NCBI RefSeq assembly: GCF_026262505.1
Contig: NC_067203.1
Span: forward strand, 17,124,392-17,188,391
Source of the DNA: Trichomonas vaginalis G3
Taxonomy: Eukaryota; Parabasalia; Trichomonadida; Trichomonadidae
Direction of reading: 5' to 3'
DNA: 64,000 nucleotides
This document shows, one piece after another, positions 56,677-64,000 of the stretch (its first letter is position 1; the number at the start of each line of letters is the position of its first letter). The translations under genes were made by a program, and so were the position numbers. The notes under the pieces were generated by a model, which was not told the DNA's origin, did no database searches, and saw only the letters and a list, made by a program, of their open reading frames with translations.

Positions 56677-57921
56677 TCAAAACTCAGCCTTTCCACTCTT
56701 AACATTTTCAATTGACGCGTATATCTGTTCCATAAATTGTGGCCAAGCCATATTTGAATTAATTTGTTGGCCGGCATAGGATAAAGTAACAAACATATAG
56801 AAAGGAAGTAAAATTAACATAATAATCTTGTAAATTTTCGGTCTGAATAATTTTTCATAACCAATGGCGACAGCAAAAACAGAAGCAGGGATTTGATATC
56901 TAAAAACATCAATATGGAATAGCAACGATACATATATCATATGAACAACACAATATGTGGCAAGTGGAGGACATTTTTCAAATATTAATAATGAGCCCAT
57001 TAAAAAGATGAAAAATGATCCCAATGCACCGTAACTATAGAAAACTTCGGGTTGTACATAGTATGCGTCGTTTAATGGCGGCCATTTAATAAGTTTCTGG
57101 CTTCCTGAATTAAAATCGATATAAGCAAAGGGATTATGAAAACGGTATTGATGGAAACCCAAGAGAATAATTGTTGACACAAAAGTCAAAAACATTCCGA
57201 ATGCTCGGAAAATTCTCAAAGATACGAGGTAACAGAGGCCAATGGCAAATCCAACGGCCATTCCTTCAATTCTTGTAAAGCATCCAAGCCATACTGATAA
57301 CATCATTAGCCAAAATCTATTTTGTTTGTAAAAAATGAAAGATAATGAGATTGATGTGAGATATAATGGTTCTGATGCACCAACACTATGATATATCAAA
57401 AATCTGACAGGTAAAAAGCAAGTAGCAATAGTACTAAATAAAGGATTTTCAACGCATTGATAAACTATCAGCAATCTGCGAAAAGTGTAAATAAAAAGTA
57501 AAGATTCGGCGATAATCGAAAAATAAAATCCTAAAATATAATTGCCGAAGAAAATTGTTGAAAATATTCTGATAAATAATGGATATCCTGGTAAATGGCA
57601 TGCAAAATATGATGGAGGGTATTGAAATTGTAACGTCCATGGATTGTCTTTTGGAATTTTATATAGGGTTTCGCCAGCATATAAATAATTTGGTCCATCC
57701 CAATAGCAAAGTATGGAATTTAAGCTGCCATAATAAGCTGCCGAGCACCAAACACAAAATATTGATGCTACCATTGTAAGTGAGCAAATCAAATCATCCC
57801 TGTCTAAAGCCCAAAGAGATTTTTCTCTTTTAGTATTACTAACACTTTCTTGAGGTAGTTTGTTGTTGAATCCCTGTTTTGGTCTATTTGATGGTGGTAT
57901 TTTAGTTTTATTATTTTTCAT
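56677..57921 (-). CDS. GT-C type membrane glycosyltransferase (PIG-V/mannosyltransferase-like)
   Basis: 414 residues with a short soluble N-terminus, then about nine membrane segments. After the first membrane span comes LCYWDGPNYLYAGETLYKIP and CHLPGYPLFIRIFSTIFFGN. This 'WDg..Y...a' loop followed by 'PgyPlf.r' is the layout of GT-C lipid-linked-sugar transferases such as PIG-V and PIG-M relatives. SVWLGCFTRIEGMAVGFAIG gives the 'tR.EG' motif. The expected reaction is sugar transfer from a dolichol-linked donor on the ER lumenal side; substrate unknown. It lies exactly between two copies of the TA-flanked element. An initiator-like TCACTTCACATTC lies upstream. Confidence 0.75.
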   Translation of the reverse strand: MKNNKTKIPPSNRPKQGFNNKLPQESVSNTKREKSLWALDRDDLICSLTMVASIFCVWCSAAYYGSLNSILCYWDGPNYLYAGETLYKIPKDNPWTLQFQYPPSYFACHLPGYPLFIRIFSTIFFGNYILGFYFSIIAESLLFIYTFRRLLIVYQCVENPLFSTIATCFLPVRFLIYHSVGASEPLYLTSISLSFIFYKQNRFWLMMLSVWLGCFTRIEGMAVGFAIGLCYLVSLRIFRAFGMFLTFVSTIILLGFHQYRFHNPFAYIDFNSGSQKLIKWPPLNDAYYVQPEVFYSYGALGSFFIFLMGSLLIFEKCPPLATYCVVHMIYVSLLFHIDVFRYQIPASVFAVAIGYEKLFRPKIYKIIMLILLPFYMFVTLSYAGQQINSNMAWPQFMEQIYASIENVKSGKAEF

Positions 57922-58004
57922 TCAAAGTAAGAATGTGAAGTGATAATTATTTCATAATATATTCTCCTTTGATATTGTTTGTTATGAATGAAAACTAATG
58001 AGTA

Positions 58005-59488
58005 AGGATGTCAATTCGGAAAATTGTTTTCATTTTAGGAGAATATAATTTTCCTTTTGGAAAATTTAAAAAGTGAGACGCGCAGGATTCGAACTTTTTT
58101 AAAAGTTGATTTAAATATATTCTAGTGTGGATTCTAAGGATAATATCATATTTAAAATAAGAATATACTAGTTTAGGTGGTATAATTTTTTTCGATAAAT
58201 TTGAGAGCATGTACGTTTAGGGCATCAAAAGTGTCAATTCGCTCAGCGAAAGCTGAGCTAGCTTCGTTCTCGAAAGAATAGGGAAGGAGTGAAAGAGAGT
58301 GATACAGATGTTGACACATTCATATCATTTCAACAAATTTTGATCAAATTGAAATGCAATGAAATTCAATTCACTTCATATCCTTCATTCAGTACATTGA
58401 CATCCTTCTACATCACAATGATAACTCGTGCATCAATAGTTCTACAACTAACTCAGAAAAAACAAGATTTTTCCTTCCAGCTTACAGCTTTTAAAAAGTT
58501 TCGATGATAAAAATCACTCTACTCTTGTTTATCGATATGTTGTGATAGTAGGTAAACGTATTCTTATCGATATTAATACAAATATTTTTACGAAAATCTG
58601 AACCAATTACAGAGTTATTCATAAAGTTTATGATAACTGTAATTACTTCATCTTTGTTTTATATTTGAATAAACAATTTAATTTAATTTGCATAATTTTT
58701 TTTAGTTGAAAGACAGGAAACTTAGTTGAGTTTGTATTATTTTTATCGTTCAATTCATTGTATATGTGAGTGATCCAGATATTTAAGATATTTAGAAAAA
58801 ATTTATTAATTTGATTAACAAATTTTAATCAAAATAGCAAAACTCTATTTGATAGCTGTAAGCAAATAATAATTTCTATTTCAACCAAAATCACTTATTT
58901 TCATCTAAACGTATAAAATTGTCAATTTTATGAGAATAAATTTAAAATCTCATGAAATATAAAGGAGAGTAATATTTTTCAATTTTCTTTTTTTCTTTGT
59001 CTCAAATATTTTCTGTTGGGAATTTTCTTGTTATCAAAAAATAATTTTAATATTTGTTTATTTCATTACATACAATAAAATTTTAAAAACTCTATTTCTT
59101 CACAAGAAAATTTTTTTCCTTCATATGAAGAAACATTTTGTTCTCCATTTGATGCTGAGTCTAAATCTCGATTTTTGAATTTTCTTCTTTCCAAATTTCT
59201 TTTTTCCAAATTAGAAGTTTAATTCAAATTTTCAATAGTTTATATATTTTCTCAAACCGTCTTAGATTTTCTCACTTTTTAGGGATTTTCTCTCAAAATA
59301 TACAAAAATAGTAATACCAATAAATGTGTCTAATATACTTTAAAACCATCGTGATAAAATTCAAAAACGAAGAGTTCTTCTCTCCAAATTTTTTTCAAAA
59401 TCAAAAAAATGAGATAAAAAAACACGTTTGGAAAATTCATTTTTAGCATTTTAGGAATTTTCTCACTTTTCTTCCAAATTGACATCTT
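58005..59488 (+). mobile_element. TA-flanked inverted-repeat element, copy B (1,484 bp)
   Basis: Same orientation and ends as copy A (left AGGATGTCAATTCGG, right CAAATTGACATCTT, TA outside). Nearly identical except scattered changes and the lack of a ~150-bp segment. It carries the same tRNA-like relic (58,073-58,094). Confidence 0.8.
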
Positions 59489-59760
59489 TATAATGAGAAA
59501 TCTTTTAAATATAACAATAATTTAATGAAATATCGTATTATGTTTATTTGGTCTAAAATAGCGGATTATCTTATTATTCAGCAAGATGTCCTTCTTATGT
59601 GTTAATGAATTATAGGAAAAAAAATAGCAAAACATCAAAATTTAAAAATGAAATTGGAATTCTAAAAGAAATAAAAATACATGTCAATTTAGTATAGAAT
59701 CATAACAAGTTTACATTTGCAAATTAGCGTAGATTACATATAAAAATAACATAAAATACA

Positions 59761-61740
59761 TCATTTCCATCTTTCTTCGTTAGAAACAGCTCTTGTTGTC
59801 TTTGGAGCAGTAGATTGAAGTGTGGAGTACTTCTGATTAAAATCTCTAGAAACATTCGAAATCCTAGACAATGGTTGTCGAGTTCTCTGTTGTTGTTGTG
59901 TTCTTTGTTTGAAGTAATCATGAAATGCTAGTGAAGGACGAGCTGATTTAGGAGCTTCTTCTAATTGAAGTTGCTCCTGAGGTGCCTGTTTAACAGGGTT
60001 CTTCTTAATTCTTGACCATGAACAAATTGAATTTCTTTGGAATCTTCCTGGAGGCTTTATCACAGCAATCGGCTTTGCATCCATTTCATTGATAACAAAA
60101 GGTGAAGGTTGATCAAGTTCTTCTGTTACATCAACAAGCTCTGCCATGTGAACAAGCTTCTTGACTTCATCACCATCATTCTGTTTCCTAAGAGACAAAT
60201 TCTGAATAACTTCTCTCTGAACTGCAACTTGAGCTTGATATAACTCATTAACAGCAGAAAGAGCCAATTTTTCAAGTTTAAGAGCTCTTATTTGCTGTTC
60301 TTGATCTAACCATTTCTTCTGCTCTTGAACTTGTGGCCTGTTCTTATGTGACTCCTGAAGGTAAGCATTAACTCTCTGCATAACTCTCCTTGTAAAATCT
60401 GTTGGTTTAATTGTTGACAAACTCTCGAATCGAGTTTGTAAATCCTGCTCTTGAGAAGGAAGAGATGCTGTAAGCATCGATTGTATCTTTGTGCGTTGCG
60501 ATTGAAGTATGGTATCGCAAGCTCTTCCGTAAGCAGTAATCAATGGAATGTTAACAGCAGTCTGTTGAAGCTCTTGAACCTGAGTACGAAGCTTTTCAAT
60601 CATAGCTTGATATTCAGCTACATGAGCTTTAACATTAACTGTATTCTTTTTGACATTTGTTTTAATATTCTTGGCTTTGTTCGCATATTGGAGAGTATTA
60701 AATGTATCTTCATAGGTTGCATAAGAAGGAGATATACATGATAAGCAAATTGTTTTGCAGTTACCACCTAAAGAATCCATCAATAATCGAGTTAACTTTG
60801 ATTGACGGAATGGAATATGCGAACTTCCATTGCACAAGGCAGTAATGCAGTTACCTAATGCTAAGAGAGAGCAGTTAATTTTTGCTGTTTCTCGTAATCT
60901 AACTCCTGTATTAGAAGTAGCGCGTTCACTACCAGCAAGATCAATTAAAGAAAGTTTTCCAATTTGCGATGTTGTTGACATTCCCGGTACATCATCGCAA
61001 TTTTCAACGATAATTTGTAAAATTGCATGTGACCGTGAAGAAAATGGATTTGCCTCTGTTGGTGCCTGGGTTCTATTTGTGTTACCGATTTGTACAAGAC
61101 GAAGCACTTCATCAGTATTTGTTGGATAACAATGGCTCAGTCCAGTAACAGTTATTCCATGTTCAGGATCATCAACAATCTTAAGTTCTTTGTTTTTAGA
61201 ATCGGTCGGATTTAGAAGATCTCGAATATTTTCGTTATATATCTCAAGATATGACATTCTAATCTTTGCTGCGCGACCTGTACGTAATTTAATAGATTGA
61301 AATATATGTTCTACTGATCTTGACATTAGACCTGGATTTTCTTGAGTTCCTGCCATACTAAACGTCTTTCCGGATCCTGAAGCACCGTATGCAAGGACTG
61401 TGCAGTTAAATCCATCAAGTAGGCCTCCATTTTCTTGAAATATGATGTTTTTAACAAAATCGAAAACTTCAGACTGTGTTGATGTTTCGTCGAAGATTTT
61501 ATCAAATCCAAATGATATATTTTTTGCTCTATTTCCGCGAGATGATATAAATGTTTGCTTTTGTGCTCTTTCCCCTGGAGGATCAAAAACTAAAAATCGA
61601 TCATCGATCGTTTTAATTAAAGATCCCTGTTGTACAGATTTTTCTCGATCATTTGCAGGACGAACACGAACAACTACAGTTACAGAAGTGCCGCTACTAC
61701 GGTTTTGTGTTTCTGGTTGTCCTGTGTCTGAATCTTGCAT
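59761..61740 (-). CDS. Kinesin-8-like motor protein (Kip3/KIF18-KIF19 group)
   Basis: 659 residues from the ATG at 61,740 (MQDSDTGQPETQNRSS). Motor domain at the N-terminus, ~18-360: P-loop GASGSGKT 119-126, switch I NPFSSRSH 231-238, switch II DLAGSE 267-272, HIPFRQSKLTRLLMDSLGGN 308-327. NRTQAPTEANPFSSRSHAIL is typical of kinesin-8 ('NRTQhPTdaNa.SSRSHAvf'). A coiled coil (~372-400) and a long basic, Gln-rich tail follow. Kinesin-8 motors walk to plus ends and shorten microtubules in spindles or flagella. A TTGTATACGTTTAA word ~25 bp upstream resembles that before the first gene of the window. Confidence 0.85.
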   Translation of the reverse strand: MQDSDTGQPETQNRSSGTSVTVVVRVRPANDREKSVQQGSLIKTIDDRFLVFDPPGERAQKQTFISSRGNRAKNISFGFDKIFDETSTQSEVFDFVKNIIFQENGGLLDGFNCTVLAYGASGSGKTFSMAGTQENPGLMSRSVEHIFQSIKLRTGRAAKIRMSYLEIYNENIRDLLNPTDSKNKELKIVDDPEHGITVTGLSHCYPTNTDEVLRLVQIGNTNRTQAPTEANPFSSRSHAILQIIVENCDDVPGMSTTSQIGKLSLIDLAGSERATSNTGVRLRETAKINCSLLALGNCITALCNGSSHIPFRQSKLTRLLMDSLGGNCKTICLSCISPSYATYEDTFNTLQYANKAKNIKTNVKKNTVNVKAHVAEYQAMIEKLRTQVQELQQTAVNIPLITAYGRACDTILQSQRTKIQSMLTASLPSQEQDLQTRFESLSTIKPTDFTRRVMQRVNAYLQESHKNRPQVQEQKKWLDQEQQIRALKLEKLALSAVNELYQAQVAVQREVIQNLSLRKQNDGDEVKKLVHMAELVDVTEELDQPSPFVINEMDAKPIAVIKPPGRFQRNSICSWSRIKKNPVKQAPQEQLQLEEAPKSARPSLAFHDYFKQRTQQQQRTRQPLSRISNVSRDFNQKYSTLQSTAPKTTRAVSNEERWK

Positions 61741-62634
61741 AAATGTTATATTTTTTAAACGTATACAATTCAAATAGAGAAAGAAATGAAAACATGTGAG
61801 TGCGAATAGAATCTACAACGTTTAGATATTAATTTTTTCATATTAAACTGACCTGAAATTCTATCTTTCAAGCAGGGATATTTCCAATATACCGGTAATG
61901 ATTAAAATAGAGTAGAACTGGATTTTATAGCTTATGTAAATTGCAGCTGTAAAACATTATGGCATAAATGGAAAGACAAACAGAAATATCTTATGAAATT
62001 TTAAAATCACAAATGATCCTGTAATAGAATTTATTTTTATAACATTTTAGATTCATTATGTTTCGTTTTTCTTTCCAAAAAAATTTCAAAAATTAAAATT
62101 TAAATTTCATTTTCTAGATTATTTTCATCAAATTCTGGAAATCAAAAAAAATTTGGAAAAAAATTAAATTATAACCAGTGTTTAAAATACTAATTACATC
62201 AAAATACATCGTATTAATCTATCTTTAACATCCGAAAAAGAAATCTTTAAATTTTATTACTCTATTTCATGATATTATTTAACATTATGGTGATTTTATC
62301 GACTTTCTAACGATATAAACACTTTGTCGCATAAATAGACTAAACAAGTATCTAGAAATGAAAGAAATCCCACAATCAAAAGAGATTAATTCGATTATTG
62401 AGGGATATCGCATCAGTTAGACATATTAATTTTAGCATGTTCATGAATATATTTGTATGTCTAATCAAGATTGCTTGAATTGATGAAATTTGATTCATAA
62501 TTTCTCATAAAACATCAAACTAATAACATAAGAACAATAGACAATTGATAGCAAATATAAATATCATATAGATTTCTCCAAAATAATTATGTGGTAATGA
62601 AAAAAAAAAACGGTTGTTATTCGTTAGTTTTAAA
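61741..62634. other. Divergent intergenic spacer, no gene seen
   Basis: Spacer of ~0.9 kb between the divergent kinesin and LC1 genes. It holds their promoters; no other feature recognised. Confidence 0.45.
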
Positions 62635-63336
62635 ATGGCACAGAAGAAACCACCGCAGTACACAGCCACACAGGCTCTTGCCGAATGGCAGAAAAACCAC
62701 CCAGACGAGCCTATTGAAGATGTTGTCGAAGTCGGACTTCAATTTAATCACCCACCCATCACTGTTATGTCTGATAAACTTGCACAACTTGCTGCTTGCA
62801 AAAAACTTATGATTAGCACAAATAATATCCAAGAAATTAAGTTCCTCCCGCCTCGTATTGAAGTTCTTTCAATCGGACGTAATCTTCTTACAAAACTTAC
62901 AGGTATCGAAAAAGCAGCTGCTACACTTACTCAATTATGGATGAGCTATAACTCTGTTAAAGATCTTCGTCCAATTGCCGCTTGCAAGCGCTTAACAGTT
63001 TTATATCTTGCCCATAATAAAGTTGAAAAGCAAACAGAATTAGATCACATCCAGCAACTCCCAGATCTTTCCGATCTCCTTCTTACTGGCAACCCAGTTG
63101 TCGAAACTATCAGCAAAAACAGAAATTATCGCGCAGAAATGTGCAGACGTTGCAAGAAGCTTCAGATTCTTGATGGCGCCCCAACCACTGATGCTGACCG
63201 CGGTGATACATCAGGCCCAGGCGCTCCAGGCGATACATCTTCTCAGAAAACAACTACAGGAAATACAACTACCGGAAATCAATCTGGTGCTCAGTCTTCT
63301 GGCAATGGATCTCGTGCTGTTTCTCCACGTGCTTGA
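62635..63336 (+). CDS. DNAL1: Axonemal dynein light chain 1 (LC1 / DNAL1)
   Basis: 233 residues. The first ~185 align well with DNAL1/LC1: ATQALAEWQKNHPDEPIEDV, HPPITVMSDKLAQLAACKKL, LSIGRNLLTKLTGIEKAAAT, LTQLWMSYNSVKDLRPIAAC, then TVLYLAHNKVEKQTELDHIQ and LLLTGNPVVE. These are the SDS22-like LRRs of LC1, which binds the microtubule-binding domain of outer-arm dynein gamma. The last ~45 residues are a Gly/Thr/Ser-rich tail (DTSSQKTTTGNTTTGNQSG) not found in animal LC1. Codon bias is strong, as in highly expressed genes. Confidence 0.9.
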   Translation: MAQKKPPQYTATQALAEWQKNHPDEPIEDVVEVGLQFNHPPITVMSDKLAQLAACKKLMISTNNIQEIKFLPPRIEVLSIGRNLLTKLTGIEKAAATLTQLWMSYNSVKDLRPIAACKRLTVLYLAHNKVEKQTELDHIQQLPDLSDLLLTGNPVVETISKNRNYRAEMCRRCKKLQILDGAPTTDADRGDTSGPGAPGDTSSQKTTTGNTTTGNQSGAQSSGNGSRAVSPRA

Positions 63337-63748
63337 AAAATAAATTTGAATGGTTTTTATTTAACGATATTCCTTATTATCAATTATTAACATTTTTCCC
63401 ACTTGCCTTTAAAAATTAATATATTTATGATGAATCCCAAGATAATTTTACTGATTTTTTTGGAGATATATTCTTGATCAATAGTTATCTTTTTAACATC
63501 TAGCCAATTCTTCATCTTTCAGTTTCTATAATACGTAAATAAGATTCATGTATCACATTAAATGAATTATAAAGAATCAAAAATTTCAAATCTTCTCAAA
63601 TCGAATTATTGAGCCTTAAATAAATGTATTTGAAAGACAAATAATAACACTGTGGTGAGAACTACATTATTTTATTGATTTAGCTTAAATATTTATTCAA
63701 TAAATTCTCGTTACTTTAAAACATAAAATTTTTGAGGTAAAAACATAT
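63337..63748. other. Convergent spacer, no gene seen
   Basis: 3' flanks of LC1 and histone H2A. Nothing else supported. Confidence 0.45.
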
Positions 63749-64000
63749 TTATTCTTGTGTCTGAGAAGAATCCTTGCCCTTCTTTGGATTGCCGAGAAGG
63801 ACCTTGTGGATGTGTGGAACAACACCAGCGGAAGCGATGGTGATGTTGGAAAGTAATTGGTTCAATTCTTCATCGTTACGAACGGCAAGCATGATGTGAC
63901 GTGGGGAAATACGTGTCTTCTTGTTATCACGAGCAGCGTTACCGGCAAGTTCGAGAACTTCGACAGTGAGATACTCAAGAACAGCGGCCATGAAGACTGG
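63749..64000 (-). CDS. H2A: Histone H2A, C-terminal part (runs off the window)
   Basis: The frame enters at the right edge as [20 protein letters not shown] and continues [20 protein letters not shown], then [20 protein letters not shown]. This is the H2A histone fold from alpha-2 to the C-terminal docking domain, with the acidic-patch residues NDEEL. The N-terminal third lies beyond the window. The tail ends GKDSSQTQE, containing SQ and TQ dipeptides near the end, reminiscent of H2A.X, though not the strict terminal SQ-(E/D)-aromatic motif. The stop runs into TAAATA. Confidence 0.95.
   Translation of the reverse strand, partial: PVFMAAVLEYLTVEVLELAGNAARDNKKTRISPRHIMLAVRNDEELNQLLSNITIASAGVVPHIHKVLLGNPKKGKDSSQTQE

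Noticed and set aside
54931-58507. Matching ~70-codon frames in both TA-flanked element copies
   Set aside because: They are identical only because the elements are; composition is AT-driven and no domain is visible.

Overview
The window looks like nuclear DNA of a parabasalid protist, most likely a Tritrichomonas (T. foetus is my inference, not a database result). The DNA is very AT-rich. Genes are intronless as far as I can see and close together on both strands. Many stop codons run into TAAA, the trichomonad poly(A) context, and several starts follow a TCA-Py-T initiator-like word within about 20 bases. The protein families also fit: BTB plus F5/8-C proteins, ankyrin proteins built from near-identical 33-residue units, axonemal proteins, and Polintons.

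Left host block (1-11.5 kb): a short hypothetical gene, an NTF2-like protein, a DRC5/TCTE1-like LRR protein, one copy of a 1.05-kb TTAA-flanked inverted-repeat element, a hypothetical gene, a BTB-F5/8C protein, a multi-pass membrane protein, a TCF25/Rqc1-like protein and a fragment of a RAD1-like checkpoint clamp gene.

Polinton/Maverick (11,519-35,932): 24.4 kb with terminal inverted repeats capped by A/T tracts and an apparent 6-bp target duplication (ATATAA). I treat it as a fossil. The left 9 kb has mostly open genes (Dam-type adenine methyltransferase, small amphipathic and basic proteins, a tail-fibre-like coiled-coil protein, retroviral-type integrase, HNH nuclease, family B DNA polymerase). 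The middle holds tandem and inverted repeats and T5orf172- and KilA-N-type genes. The right half (packaging ATPase, SF3 helicase, probable major capsid) is broken in something like ten to twenty places, with two large structural-type genes still open at the right end. Many of its genes share short AT-rich words just before the ATG, including three divergent pairs separated by only 16-18 bp.

Right host block (36-64 kb): two related ankyrin genes; a longer RAD1-like pseudogene almost identical to the fragment on the other side of the Polinton; a second, inverted copy of the TTAA element; a frameshifted ankyrin gene with a 594-bp higher-order repeat; a 281-bp fragment of TCF25; Kish/TMEM167; a PH-domain AGC kinase; a GNAT acetyltransferase; an armadillo-like protein; an ADAT3-like deaminase subunit; a GT-C glycosyltransferase bracketed by two copies of a 1.5-1.6-kb TA-flanked element; a kinesin-8-like motor; the axonemal dynein light chain LC1; and the C-terminal part of histone H2A, which runs off the right edge.

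The main theme is a locus repeatedly remodelled by mobile elements and segmental copying around a Polinton. Fragments of two genes that neighbour each other on the left (TCF25, RAD1) reappear on the right, one of them fused to the flank of a duplicated ankyrin gene.
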